A stretch of 64,000 nucleotides of DNA, taken from assembly GCF_048320135.1 (NCBI RefSeq), contig NZ_CP182947.1, positions 1 to 64,000 on the forward strand, written 5' to 3'. Shown piece by piece: positions 42,548-51,325 of the stretch. The notes under the pieces are model-generated. The model was not told the origin of the DNA and did not search any database. It was given only the letters and a program-made list of their open reading frames with translations. A program made the translations under genes and the position numbers. Numbering within the stretch: position 1 is the first letter of the stretch; the number at the start of each line of letters is the position of its first letter. Origin of the DNA: Ideonella_A sakaiensis_A (GTDB lineage Bacteria > Pseudomonadota > Gammaproteobacteria > Burkholderiales > Burkholderiaceae_C).

Positions 42548-43636
42548 TCAAGTGTAGCCACGGACGTCGCGCGTGGTGGCGCTGCCACGGATGGCCTTGC
42601 CGCTGTTGTCGCGCTGCTGCGGCGGTGCCAGCGCGGCGCGCGCCTGGCCGATCAACGCATCGATCATCAGCGGCACGCTGAACGGATGTTCGATGTGGCG
42701 CGCGGTGCGGCTCAGTTCGCGCGACCAGTCGCCGAGCCGCTGCAACACGCCGGCGTCGCCGCGAAGCGGCAGCCGATCGAACGCCGCGGCCGGGAAATAG
42801 CGCGGCGCCGCGCCCGCGGCAAGGCACATCGCATCGTGGCAGACCTTCTGCAGCGCACCGACGACCTGCGGCAATTGCCAGCCGGCCAGCACGCCGGCGT
42901 CGCCGCGCGCCAGCGCCTGCGGCAAGGCCTGCCAGCCGGCCGCATCGATGCCCTGCTGTTGCCAATCGAGCACCTGCTGCGGCTGGCCGCCGGTGGCCGC
43001 CAGCATCAGTTCGGGTTCAGTGACCCCCTGCCCGGCCAGCCAGCGGACCGCCAGCGCCGGATCGGGCAAGGCCAGCATGACCGTCTGGCAACGGCTGCGG
43101 ATCGTCGGCAGCAGCGCGTCGGGTGCGGCGCTGGCGAGGATGAACCGGGTCACGCCGGGCGGCTCCTCGAGCGTTTTCAGCAGCGCATGGGCGGCGATGC
43201 CGTTCATCCGCTCGGCTGGATAAACGACGACGACCTTGGCGCGGCCGCGGGCGCCGGTACCCTGCGCAAAACCGACCGCGCGGCGCACCGCATCGACCTT
43301 GATTTCCTTGCTCGGCTTGGCCTTGCTGGCTTTCTCGCTGGCCGCATCGTCGCCCTGCCCCCAGCCGAGCGCTGCCTGCAGCAGCTCGGGCAGCAGCACC
43401 AGCAGGTCAGGGTGCGAATACGAGACGTGCAGCTTGCACGCCGCGCATTCGCCGCAGGCGCCCTGCCCGGCTTGCCGCTCCGTCGCCTCGCACAACCAGG
43501 CCTTCGCCAGCGCGATCGCCAGCTCGAACTGGCCGACGCCAGCCGGCCCGCTGACCAAGACCGCATGGCCGTGCTGGCTGGTCAGCGCCTGCGTCAGCGG
43601 CCGGGCGAGCCACGGCAGCGGGTCCGTGTCACTCAT
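42548..43636 (-). CDS. holB: DNA polymerase III delta' subunit
   Basis: 362 residues from ATG 43636. The AAA+ domain has a modified Walker A, SGPAGVGQFELA, lacking the ATP-binding Lys as is usual for delta', a zinc module with CGECAACKLHVSYSHPD, and LLKTLEEPPGVTRFILAS and RSRCQ (SRC motif). Delta' is part of the clamp loader that places the beta clamp on DNA. The gene lies 7 bases after tmk on the same strand and precedes the pilZ gene, a conserved order. Confidence 0.94.
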   Translation of the reverse strand: MSDTDPLPWLARPLTQALTSQHGHAVLVSGPAGVGQFELAIALAKAWLCEATERQAGQGACGECAACKLHVSYSHPDLLVLLPELLQAALGWGQGDDAASEKASKAKPSKEIKVDAVRRAVGFAQGTGARGRAKVVVVYPAERMNGIAAHALLKTLEEPPGVTRFILASAAPDALLPTIRSRCQTVMLALPDPALAVRWLAGQGVTEPELMLAATGGQPQQVLDWQQQGIDAAGWQALPQALARGDAGVLAGWQLPQVVGALQKVCHDAMCLAAGAAPRYFPAAAFDRLPLRGDAGVLQRLGDWSRELSRTARHIEHPFSVPLMIDALIGQARAALAPPQQRDNSGKAIRGSATTRDVRGYT

Positions 43637-43643
43637 TCGCGCC

Positions 43644-44285
43644 TCACCAGCCACGCTGCACGAGTGCCGCGTCGATCTGCTGCCAGACAGCAGCGCGTTC
43701 CGGCGTCGCGTCGATGCGGACAAAGCGCTGCGGCGCCGCGGCACAGCGCTCGGCATAGGCGGCGCGGACGCGGGCGAAGAAATCGAGATCCTGCTGCTCG
43801 AAGCGGTCCGGTGAGCGCGCGGCCGCGCGCCGCGCTGCGGCCATTTCGGCCGGCAGGTCGAACCACAAGGTCAGGTCGGGTTGCAGCTCGCCGTGCACCC
43901 ACTGCTCAAGTTGGCCGAGGATGGCGCGGTCAAAACCGCGGCCGCCGCCCTGGTAGGCAAAGGTCGCATCGGTGAAGCGGTCGCAGACGACGGTTTCGCC
44001 ACGGGCGAGCGCCGGCGCGATCTGCTGCTGCAGGTGGTCGCGGCGTGCCGCAAAAACCAGCAGCGTTTCGCTCAAGGCATCCATCGGCCGCTCGAGCAGC
44101 AGCTCGCGCAGGCTCTCGGCGAGCGGCGTTCCGCCCGGCTCGCGCGTCGCCAGCACGCCCGCGCCGGCACTGCGCAGCCGTTCGACCAGTGCGTCGACGT
44201 GGGTTGATTTGCCGGCACCATCGATGCCCTCGACGGTGATGAACCTGCCGCGCTGCGGCGCGCCGCCTTCGATGCTGCGAATCAA
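43644..44285 (-). CDS. tmk: Thymidylate kinase
   Basis: About 213 residues. The start is uncertain: no ATG lies close upstream of the conserved RGRFITVEGIDGAGKSTH, and TTG 44285 gives the normal length for this enzyme. P-loop GIDGAGKST, the DR(F/Y) motif VVCDRFTDATFAYQGGGRG and the Arg-rich lid are present. It phosphorylates dTMP to dTDP. It sits between mltG and holB with spacing of about 80 and 7 bases, a conserved operon. A longer open frame upstream overlaps mltG and is ignored. Confidence 0.92.
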   Translation of the reverse strand: MIRSIEGGAPQRGRFITVEGIDGAGKSTHVDALVERLRSAGAGVLATREPGGTPLAESLRELLLERPMDALSETLLVFAARRDHLQQQIAPALARGETVVCDRFTDATFAYQGGGRGFDRAILGQLEQWVHGELQPDLTLWFDLPAEMAAARRAAARSPDRFEQQDLDFFARVRAAYAERCAAAPQRFVRIDATPERAAVWQQIDAALVQRGW

Positions 44286-44364
44286 TTGGTCTGGGTCTCG
44301 GAAAGTGGATCGGGCGCACGCGGCGGATGCCGCCCGGCGGCCACCGGCTGTGCGCCCGGGGATG

Positions 44365-45387
44365 TCAATTCGACGCCGGCTTGCCGCCGCGCTGGTACAG
44401 ATTGACCGCGCGATTGTGGGCCACCAGGTCATCGCTGAATTCGCTGCTGCCGTCGCCGCGGGCGACAAAATACAGCGCATTGCTGTCGGCCGGGTTCACC
44501 GCCGCGAGCAGCGAGGCCTTGCCGGGCATCGAGATCGGCGTCGGCGGCAGGCCGTTGCGGGTATAGGTGTTGAACGGCGTGTCGGTCAGCAGATCGACCT
44601 TGCGCAGGTTGCCGTCGAACTTCTCTCCAAGGCCGTAGATCACGGTCGGGTCGGTTTGCAGCGGCATCGAGATCTTCAGCCGGTTGATGAAAACCGCGGC
44701 GACCTTGCGGCGATCCGACGGCAGCCCGGTTTCCTTCTCGATGATCGATGCCAGCTTCAGCAGGTCATCTGCGCTGCGCAACGGTGTGTCGGGCGGGCGG
44801 CTTTCCCAGACCGCCTGCAGCCGCGTCTGCATCGCGCGCCGGGCCCGCTTCAGCACGGCCAGGTCGTCGCTGCCCTTGTTGTAGGCATAGGTGTCGGGGT
44901 AGAAGCGGCCTTCCGGCGGCAGGCCGGGTTCGCCGAGTGCGGCCATGATCTCCTCGTCGGTCATGCCGGCGGTCGTCTGTTTCAGGCTCTCTGCTTTTGC
45001 CAGCTCGGCGCGGAACTGGCGGAAGGTCCAGCCTTCGATCAGCCGCACGGTGGCCTGGCTGACATCGCCGCGCACCATCTTGCTGAGCAACTGGCGCGGC
45101 GTCGTGCCGCTGCCGATCTCGTAGCTGCCGGCGCGGATGCGCCGCGCGTCACCCGACCAGCGGAACAGTTCGTAAAGCAGGAACGGCGAAGCCTGAACCC
45201 CGGCGGCGACCCAGTTGTTGGCGATTTCGCGCGGGCTGGTGCCCGGCTCGATCGACAGTTCGACGCTGGCGCTGGCCAACGGCATCGGGCGCTCGAGCCA
45301 GTACCAGCCGGCGGTGCCGACGACCAGGGCCAGCAGCAGGACCGAGATCCCGGTCGCCAGCGCAGCTTTTCGCAGCCAACGTTTCAT
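44365..45387 (-). CDS. mltG: Endolytic murein transglycosylase MltG
   Basis: 340 residues. An N-terminal membrane anchor (ISVLLLALVVGTAGWYW) places the rest in the periplasm. A LysM-like region is followed by the YceG domain, with the catalytic Glu217 in SIIEKETG and the conserved QTDPTVIYGLG, then FNTYTRNGLPPTPISMPG. MltG cleaves nascent peptidoglycan strands and may terminate glycan elongation. It is the first gene of the minus-strand mltG-tmk-holB unit and is divergent from ygfZ. Confidence 0.95.
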   Translation of the reverse strand: MKRWLRKAALATGISVLLLALVVGTAGWYWLERPMPLASASVELSIEPGTSPREIANNWVAAGVQASPFLLYELFRWSGDARRIRAGSYEIGSGTTPRQLLSKMVRGDVSQATVRLIEGWTFRQFRAELAKAESLKQTTAGMTDEEIMAALGEPGLPPEGRFYPDTYAYNKGSDDLAVLKRARRAMQTRLQAVWESRPPDTPLRSADDLLKLASIIEKETGLPSDRRKVAAVFINRLKISMPLQTDPTVIYGLGEKFDGNLRKVDLLTDTPFNTYTRNGLPPTPISMPGKASLLAAVNPADSNALYFVARGDGSSEFSDDLVAHNRAVNLYQRGGKPASN

Positions 45388-45467
45388 TTCGGACTAGAAC
45401 GGTTTGCGATCAGGGGCACCCGGAGCCGGGCTCTCGGGTGCAACAACGGCCCAATCATAATTGCGCG

Positions 45468-46508
45468 ATGCAAAATGCCGAAACCCGACCCAGCGCCATG
45501 TCCAATCCCTCGCCCGCCGGCAGCGCGCCGCGCTGGAGTGGCAGCGTCGAATTGCCGCATTGGGGCCTGATCCGCGCCAGCGGGCCCGACGCCGCTTCGT
45601 TCCTGCACGCCCAGCTGACCCGCGACTTTGCCAGCCTCGGCGACGACGAGGTGCGGCTGGCCGGATTCTGCTCGGCGAAGGGCCGGCTGCAGGCGAGTTT
45701 TGTCGCTTGGCGCGGCGGGCCCGATGAACTGCTGCTGTCGTGCCACGACAGCGTGCTGGCGGCCACCGTCAAGCGGCTGTCGATGTTTGTGCTGCGCAGC
45801 AAGTGCAAGCTGAGCGATGCCTCGTCCGAAGCAGCCGACGCCGCGTCGCGGCTGGTCTGCTCCGGGCTGATCGGCGCTGCCGCCGAGCGCGCTTGCCAGG
45901 CTGCGGGTCTGGCGGACGCCGGCCCGTGGCGGCATCGCCGCCTTGATGGCGCCAGCCTGCTGCGGCTGCCCGAAGTCGCCGGCCTTGCGCGGGCGGTCTG
46001 GGTCGCCGGCGCCGGCATCGCCGCGCCCGGCGCCGACGCGGCGACCGGTTCCGACGAGGCACCGCCGCCGACGCTCGACAACTGGTGCTGGCTCGAGGTC
46101 TGCAGCGGCATGCCGACGATCGAGGCCGAGACGGTCGACAAATTCGTGCCGCAGATGGTCAATTTCGAGCTGATCGGCGGCGTCGATTTCCAGAAGGGTT
46201 GTTATCCCGGCCAGGAAGTCGTCGCGCGCAGCCAGTACCGAGGCACCGTGAAGCGGCGGATGTTCCTGTTTCATGTCGCCGGAGCCTGTGCACCGGGCGA
46301 GGATGTCTTTCACAGCAGCGATGTGACGCAACCGGCCGGCATGGTCGTCAATTCGGCGCCGCGGCCCGGCGCGAGCGGCGAAACCGCGCTGATCGAGGTC
46401 AAGCTGGCCAGTCTCGACGACGGCAGCCTGCACCTCGATGGCGTCGACGGCCCGCTGCTGACCCGCATCGAGCTTCCGTACAAGGTGGCGGCACCGAGCG
46501 AAAGCTGA
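45468..46508 (+). CDS. ygfZ: Folate-binding protein YgfZ
   Basis: 346 residues from ATG 45468; ATGs at 45438 and 45498 are also in frame. The YgfZ signature K-G-C-Y-x-G-Q-E appears as QKGCYPGQEVVARSQYRG near residue 244, with the essential Cys. N-terminal WGLIRASGPDAASFLHAQL matches the GcvT-like fold. YgfZ uses tetrahydrofolate in the repair or assembly of certain iron-sulfur enzymes. It is divergent from mltG, sharing the intergenic region of about 80 bases, and heads a small transcript with a DUF4936 gene and an NRDE gene. Confidence 0.93.
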   Translation: MQNAETRPSAMSNPSPAGSAPRWSGSVELPHWGLIRASGPDAASFLHAQLTRDFASLGDDEVRLAGFCSAKGRLQASFVAWRGGPDELLLSCHDSVLAATVKRLSMFVLRSKCKLSDASSEAADAASRLVCSGLIGAAAERACQAAGLADAGPWRHRRLDGASLLRLPEVAGLARAVWVAGAGIAAPGADAATGSDEAPPPTLDNWCWLEVCSGMPTIEAETVDKFVPQMVNFELIGGVDFQKGCYPGQEVVARSQYRGTVKRRMFLFHVAGACAPGEDVFHSSDVTQPAGMVVNSAPRPGASGETALIEVKLASLDDGSLHLDGVDGPLLTRIELPYKVAAPSES

Positions 46509-46514
46509 GCCCGC

Positions 46515-46823
46515 ATGGCCGCGCCGGAAATCTTCATCTACTACCGCATCGCCGCGCTGCACGAGCCGGCGGTGACGCCCGCGGTCGCGCAGTTTCAGGC
46601 GGCGCTGCGCAGCGAATTCGGCGCGTTGCAGACGCGCCTGCTGCGTCGTCACGATGGTGGCGACGAGGAACTGACGCTGATGGAGGTTTATGTCCAGGCC
46701 GCAGCCGATGCCGACCGGCTTGCCACCAGCGAACTGCTGGCGGCGATCGAGCAGGCGGCGCGCGTCATCGCGCCGTGGCTGCTCGGCGAGCGCCACATCG
46801 AGGTCTTCGAGCCATGTGCCTGA
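46515..46823 (+). CDS. DUF4936 family protein
   Basis: 102 residues, six bases after ygfZ. Opens EIFIYYRIAALHEPAV, with RLLRRHDGGDEELTLMEVY and HIEVFEPC at the end, matching a short cytoplasmic family common beside ygfZ in Burkholderiales. Its function is unknown; the fold looks like a stress-responsive ferredoxin-like dimer, which is a guess. Its stop overlaps the start of the NRDE gene by ten bases. Confidence 0.82.
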   Translation: MAAPEIFIYYRIAALHEPAVTPAVAQFQAALRSEFGALQTRLLRRHDGGDEELTLMEVYVQAAADADRLATSELLAAIEQAARVIAPWLLGERHIEVFEPCA

Positions 46824-47761
46824 TTGCGCTGGCGATCGACCAGGATCGCCGCTTTCCGCTGGTGGTCGCTGCCAATCGCGACGAGTTCTACGACCGCCCG
46901 GCCTCGCGGCTCGGCTGGTGGACGCCAGACAGCGGCGGCCCGGCGATCCTCGGCGGGCGCGACATGCGCGCCGGCGGCACCTGGCTCGGCGTGACGACGC
47001 AGGGGCGGATGGCGATGCTGACCAATGTGCGCGAGCCGCAGCATGCGCAGGATCCGACGGCGCCGTCGCGCGGCCACATCGTGCCGCAGTGGCTGGCCGG
47101 GCAGGAGCCGCCGGACCGCTTCTGGATGCGCACCGCGTTGTCCGGCCACAACGGCTTCAACCTGCTGATGGCCGATTTCAAACTCGGCTGCTGCTTCTGG
47201 GCATCGAACCGCAGCCGTTATCCGAAGCGGCTCGAGCGCGGGCTTTACGGGCTGTCGAACGACCTGCTCGATACGCCGTGGCCGAAGGTGCAGATGCTGA
47301 AGCGGTCTCTCAGCGACGCGGTGAAGAGTTCGGCATCGGTCGACGCCTTGTCGATCCGCTTGTTCGACGCGCTGGCGAACCGCGACCCGGCGCCTGACGA
47401 TGAGTTGCCCTCGACCGGCGTGCCGCGCGACTGGGAACGCACCTTGTCGGCGGCCTTCATCCGCAGCCCGGACGGCCGCTACGGCACGCGCTGCTCGACG
47501 CTGCTGATCACCGAAAAGCTGAACCGCACACTGGTCACCCATGTGCTGGAACGCAGCTTCACCGCCAACGGCGTGGCCTTGCTGCGCCGCGCGACGCTGA
47601 AAAACTGGCCGCCGCGCTACAGCCTCGACCCCGAGGTCGACGAGGCCTTGCCGACGCCGCAGGAACCGGTGCGCGATGGCGAACTCGATCCGGCCGCGGT
47701 GCTGCAGCCGCGCAAGCGCGGCCGCGTGCGCAGCCTGCTGAAGCCCGTCTCGGCCGGCTGA
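46814..47761 (+). CDS. NRDE (TANGO2-like) family protein
   Basis: 315 residues from ATG 46814, overlapping the previous gene. The N-terminal MCLIALAIDQ with a Cys2 and the name-giving AANRDEFYDRP near residue 23 identify the NRDE family, an Ntn-hydrolase-like fold; GGTWLGVTTQGRMAMLTNVR follows. Reported roles of the family include heme handling and secretion, but none is established here. The longer open frame upstream runs through ygfZ in another phase and is ignored. Confidence 0.88.
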   Translation: MCLIALAIDQDRRFPLVVAANRDEFYDRPASRLGWWTPDSGGPAILGGRDMRAGGTWLGVTTQGRMAMLTNVREPQHAQDPTAPSRGHIVPQWLAGQEPPDRFWMRTALSGHNGFNLLMADFKLGCCFWASNRSRYPKRLERGLYGLSNDLLDTPWPKVQMLKRSLSDAVKSSASVDALSIRLFDALANRDPAPDDELPSTGVPRDWERTLSAAFIRSPDGRYGTRCSTLLITEKLNRTLVTHVLERSFTANGVALLRRATLKNWPPRYSLDPEVDEALPTPQEPVRDGELDPAAVLQPRKRGRVRSLLKPVSAG

Positions 47762-47779
47762 GGCCGGCCCCGCTGCGCT

Positions 47780-48496
47780 TCAACGGTCGTTTGCCTTGCG
47801 CCAGACCGCGAAGTCGTCCTTGGTCCGCGGATCGGTTGCCGGGTACAAGCCGAGGATGCTGCGGCCCTTGCGCACTTCGTCGGTGACGAAATCCTCGAAC
47901 GCGGTCATTTCGACCGCTTCCTCGGCGAGTTCGTCGGCCATCTGTGCCGGCAGCACGACAACGCCTTCGCGGTCGCCGACCATCACGTCGCCGGGGAAAA
48001 CCGGCGCATCGCCGCAGCCGATCGGCACATTGATGTCCAGCGCCTGGTGCAGCGTCAGATTGGTCGGCGCGCTCGGCCGCTGGTGGTAGGCCGGCATGCC
48101 GAGCTCGGCGATTTCCGGCGAGTCGCGGAAGCCGCCGTCGGTGACGATGCCGGCGCAGCCGCGCACCATCAGCCGCGTCACGAGGATCGAGCCGGCCGAT
48201 GCGGCGCGTGCGTCCTTGCGGCTGTCGATCACCATCACCGCTCCCGGCGGGCACTGTTCGATTGCGGCGCGTTGCGGATGCTGGCGGTCCTGGAAAACCG
48301 TGATCGGGTTCAGGTCCTCGCGCGCCGGGATATAGCGCAGCGTGAACGCCTCGCCGACCATGTTCGGGCCGTTCGGATTGAGCGGGCGCACGTCCTGGAT
48401 GAACTGATGCCGCAGGCCGCGCTTGTACAGCGCGGTGCACAGCGTTGCGGTGCTGACCTGCATCAGGCGGGCGCGGGTTGATTCTTTCAAGGCCAT
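47780..48496 (-). CDS. RraA-like protein / aldolase
   Basis: 238 residues. The RraA/HMG aldolase family is shown by VSTATLCTALYKRGL, GEAFTLRYIP, GAVMVIDSR, and the core RGCAGIVTDGGFRDSPEI with the Arg and Asp that bind metal and substrate in HMG/CHA aldolases. The catalytic pattern favours an aldolase-like or carboxylase-like enzyme over a true RNase E inhibitor. It lies three bases from a Bug solute-binding protein gene on the same strand, which suggests it helps break down the transported carboxylic acid. Confidence 0.85.
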   Translation of the reverse strand: MALKESTRARLMQVSTATLCTALYKRGLRHQFIQDVRPLNPNGPNMVGEAFTLRYIPAREDLNPITVFQDRQHPQRAAIEQCPPGAVMVIDSRKDARAASAGSILVTRLMVRGCAGIVTDGGFRDSPEIAELGMPAYHQRPSAPTNLTLHQALDINVPIGCGDAPVFPGDVMVGDREGVVVLPAQMADELAEEAVEMTAFEDFVTDEVRKGRSILGLYPATDPRTKDDFAVWRKANDR

Positions 48497-48499
48497 GAC

Positions 48500-49501
48500 T
48501 CAGTCCCCCAGCTGCAGGTTGTTGTCGACGATGATCTTTGCGTAACGCTTGCGGTCGGCAGCGATCAGCGCGGCAAATTCTCCCGGCGTGCCGCCCTTCG
48601 CGACCGCGCCCTGCGCGAGCAGTTGCTGCTGCACTTCCGGCATCGCCAGCACCTGCTGCAGATCGGTCGATACCTTGTCGACGACGGCCTGTGGTGTACC
48701 GGCCGGTGCCAGCAGGCCGAGCCAGGAGCCCGACTCGGCGCCCTTCACCCCGGCCTCTTCGAGCGTCGGCACGTCCGGCAGCGCGGCGACGCGCTGCTTG
48801 CTCGAAATCGCCAGTGCCTTCAGCTTGCCGGCCTTCACGTGGCCGGAGAATTCGAGCACCGACGCAAACATCATGTGCACGTTGCCGGCGATCAGGTCGG
48901 TCATTGCGGCGCCGCCGCCCTTGTACGGGATGTGCAGCAGGTTGATGCCGGTCGCGATCTTGAAGGTTTCGCCCGACAGGTGCGGCGAGCCGCCGTTGCC
49001 GGAACTGGCGTAGGTGTATTTCTCCGGATTGGCCTTTGCCAGCGCAATCAGCTCACGGACGTTGTTCGCCGGCAGCGAGGTCGTTGCAGCGAGCAGGAAC
49101 GGCAGTTCGGCAAACTGGCCGACCGGCGTGAAGGCGGTATCGGGGTTGTAGCTGAGCTTCTTGTACAGCGTCGGGTTGATCGACTGCGTGCCGACGTTGC
49201 CGGTCAGCAGCGTATAGCCGTCAGGGCGTGCCCGGGCGACGACGTCGAGCCCGAGGTTGCCACCGGCGCCGCCGCGGTTGTCGACGACGACCGACTGGCC
49301 CCACAGCTGCGACAGCCGCTGGGCGACGATGCGGGTGCCGATGTCGGTGCCGCCGCCGACCGCAAACGGCACGACGATCGTCACGGTCTTCGTCGGCCAG
49401 GCCGCAGCTTGCGCATGGGCGATGCCGGCGGCTGCCAGCGTGCCGCCGGCGAGCAGCGCAACCGCCACAGCGCGGCGGGTCAGGGAAAAGGGATGGCTCA
49501 C
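48500..49501 (-). CDS. Bug (TctC-like) solute-binding protein
   Basis: 333 residues with a signal peptide ending near AGIAHAQA. Mature protein starts AAWPTKTVTIVVPF and contains GGGTDIGTRIVAQRLSQ, NRGGAGGNLG and the ligand-binding segment of tripartite tricarboxylate transporter receptors. It binds a dicarboxylic or aromatic acid in the periplasm for a TctAB carrier, not seen here, or feeds a sensor. It heads the transcript with the RraA-like gene and is divergent from a GntR regulator. Confidence 0.92.
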   Translation of the reverse strand: MSHPFSLTRRAVAVALLAGGTLAAAGIAHAQAAAWPTKTVTIVVPFAVGGGTDIGTRIVAQRLSQLWGQSVVVDNRGGAGGNLGLDVVARARPDGYTLLTGNVGTQSINPTLYKKLSYNPDTAFTPVGQFAELPFLLAATTSLPANNVRELIALAKANPEKYTYASSGNGGSPHLSGETFKIATGINLLHIPYKGGGAAMTDLIAGNVHMMFASVLEFSGHVKAGKLKALAISSKQRVAALPDVPTLEEAGVKGAESGSWLGLLAPAGTPQAVVDKVSTDLQQVLAMPEVQQQLLAQGAVAKGGTPGEFAALIAADRKRYAKIIVDNNLQLGD

Positions 49502-49564
49502 GGGGTCTCCTCGGGGTGGATCCGACCAACCGGCGGGATGCCGATCGATCGATTTACTAACATT

Positions 49565-49576
49565 CTAGTATCCTAG
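49565..49576. promoter_or_regulatory. Candidate operator between Bug and GntR genes
   Basis: The 114-base divergent gap contains CTAGTATCCTAG (49565-49576), two CTAG copies spaced by four bases, in the AT-rich stretch ACATTCTAGTATCCTAGCAT. A site for the adjacent GntR regulator is plausible but unproven. Confidence 0.4.
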
Positions 49577-49615
49577 CATTGGACCGATCGCTCCACAAGC
49601 CCGCACAATCACGAC

Positions 49616-50359
49616 ATGGCACGACTCCGCCCGTTCATCCCCGACCTCGCCGCATCGACATCAGCTGCTCACGCGACGCTCGATCCACCGCCACGCGGCC
49701 AGGTCGGCCGAGGTGTCTACGAGACCTTGCGCACCGCGGTGCTCGACTGCACTTTCCTGCCTGGCATGGCCTTGTCGGAGCAGGCGGTGTCGGAACAACT
49801 CGATGTCAGCCGCGCGCCGGTGCGCGAGGCGTTCCGGCAGCTGGCGAACGAGGGACTGCTCGAGTCGCTGCCGCAGCGTGGCACATTCGTTGCGCGGCTG
49901 AACGAGGCGAAGATCAGCGATGCGATCTTCGTCCGCGAAGCGATCGAATGCCGGGCGGTCGAACTGGCGGCGCAGGCGTCGCTGGCGCAGCGGCGCACGC
50001 TGGCACAGATCGTCAAGCGCCAGGCGTCGGCTTCAGCGCGCGCCGACTATGCGGCGCACCTCGCGGCTGACGAGGAATTCCATCACCAGATCCTGGTGCT
50101 GGCCGGCCACCCGCATGCCTGGGCTGCGCTGCGGCTGGCGCGCACCGGAATGAACCGGATCCGCCACCTGGCGATTCCGGCTGTCGGCAGCAATCGCATC
50201 GCAATCGACCACCACCGCTTGGTCGTCGATGCGATCATCGCCGGCGACGCCGGCGCGGCGAGCCAGCGGATGCGCGAACATGTGCAGTCGCCGCTGGCAT
50301 TCCTGCAGGAAATCCGCCGCCGGCATCCGGACTATTTCGAGGATGAGGCGCGCACGTAG
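49616..50359 (+). CDS. GntR-family regulator (FCD subgroup)
   Basis: 247 residues. N-terminal winged helix (LDVSRAPVREAFRQLANEGLLE near residue 65) and C-terminal FCD all-helical ligand domain with metal-binding His residues (DEEFHHQILVLAGHPH, and DHHRLVVDAII). FCD regulators respond to organic acids. Divergent from the Bug and RraA-like genes, so it most likely controls them through sites in the 114-base gap. Its downstream boundary is a REP pair. Confidence 0.9.
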   Translation: MARLRPFIPDLAASTSAAHATLDPPPRGQVGRGVYETLRTAVLDCTFLPGMALSEQAVSEQLDVSRAPVREAFRQLANEGLLESLPQRGTFVARLNEAKISDAIFVREAIECRAVELAAQASLAQRRTLAQIVKRQASASARADYAAHLAADEEFHHQILVLAGHPHAWAALRLARTGMNRIRHLAIPAVGSNRIAIDHHRLVVDAIIAGDAGAASQRMREHVQSPLAFLQEIRRRHPDYFEDEART

Positions 50360-50423
50360 GAGCGGCTTCAGCCGCGATCGTTGGCATGCCAACACTCGGA
50401 ATCGGGGCTGACGCCCCTCCTAC
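50356..50423. repeat. REP-like mixed inverted pair (B then A)
   Basis: Type B unit 50356-50378 overlapping the end of the GntR gene and a type A unit 50400-50423 whose loop is GACG in place of GAAG, with the stem intact. It sits between two convergent genes and its end overlaps the thioesterase-GNAT stop. Confidence 0.85.
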
Positions 50424-51304
50424 GTCAGCGGCAGCACCATCTCGACATGCTCGATGCCGGCCTCGACAAAGACCTCGCCGTGGGTCGCAAAGCCGGCGCG
50501 CAGGTAGAAAGGCACCGCCGACATCTGCGCATGCAGCAGCACCTCGCGGTCGCCGCGCCGGCGGGCCGCGTCGACCAGCGCATCGAGCACCTGGCGGCCG
50601 ATGCCGCTGCCGCGCACCGCCTGGTGCACCGCCATCCGGCCGATGCGGCCGACCGCCGGTGCGTGCTGCAGCAGCCGGCCAGTCGCAAGTGGTCGATCGA
50701 AACGGTTGCACACCACCGCATGCACCGCATCGCCGTCGGCATCGTCCCATTCGAGATCGGCCGGGATTCGTTGCTCGTCGACAAAGACGCGGGTGCGCAG
50801 CGCCCGTGCCGGTTCCTTCAGCTCCGGCCAGGCGCCCACTTCAAGCCGTGTCATCGTCTCGCCGGCCTCGAAGCCCTGCAGCGCCTCGCGCAGCGCCGGC
50901 GGCACCGGCTTCGAGGTCTGGCTCGCCGGATCGGCAAAAACGTAGACCAGTTCGCAGCCGACCAGCAGCCGCTCCTGCAGCAACACCGCACCGTCGAAGA
51001 CGATCGATGAGTTGCCGATGCGCCGGCAGCGCAGGCCGACATCGAGCAGATCGTCGTATCGCGCCGAGCCGAGGTAATCGAGGCTCGCCTTGCGCACATA
51101 AAGGTCGCCGGCAAGGCCTTCCATCGTCTCGTGGTACGGCATCGCCATCGCCCGCCAGTAGCCGGCGATCGCGGTGTCGAAATACATCAGGTAGTGGCCA
51201 TTGAAGACGATCTGCTGCGCGTCGATCTCGGCCCAGCGCACGCGCAGCCGTTCGAGAAAGCGGAAATCGCTGCGTTTGGCAGGGCTGGTGTCGGACATGG
51301 TCAA
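50420..51304 (-). CDS. Thioesterase-GNAT acetyltransferase fusion
   Basis: 294 residues. Residues 1 to about 145 are a hotdog-fold 4HBT/YbgC-type acyl-CoA thioesterase (VRWAEIDAQQIVFNGHYLMY with catalytic Asp). Residues about 150-294 are a GNAT domain related to YjdJ/ElaA (LRTRVFVDEQRIPADLEWD, then MAVHQAVRGSGIGRQVLDALV with the acetyl-CoA loop). The joined protein probably hydrolyses an acyl-CoA; the GNAT substrate is unknown. The stop overlaps a REP unit. Upstream, 21 bases away on the same strand, is an esterase gene. Confidence 0.85.
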   Translation of the reverse strand: MTMSDTSPAKRSDFRFLERLRVRWAEIDAQQIVFNGHYLMYFDTAIAGYWRAMAMPYHETMEGLAGDLYVRKASLDYLGSARYDDLLDVGLRCRRIGNSSIVFDGAVLLQERLLVGCELVYVFADPASQTSKPVPPALREALQGFEAGETMTRLEVGAWPELKEPARALRTRVFVDEQRIPADLEWDDADGDAVHAVVCNRFDRPLATGRLLQHAPAVGRIGRMAVHQAVRGSGIGRQVLDALVDAARRRGDREVLLHAQMSAVPFYLRAGFATHGEVFVEAGIEHVEMVLPLT

Positions 51305-51325
51305 CGGTTTGGAAAAGGTCAGGTT

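Noticed and set aside
47780..48496. RNase E inhibitor RraA
   Set aside because: The Arg/Asp pattern and the Bug neighbour favour an aldolase-like role over RNase E control.
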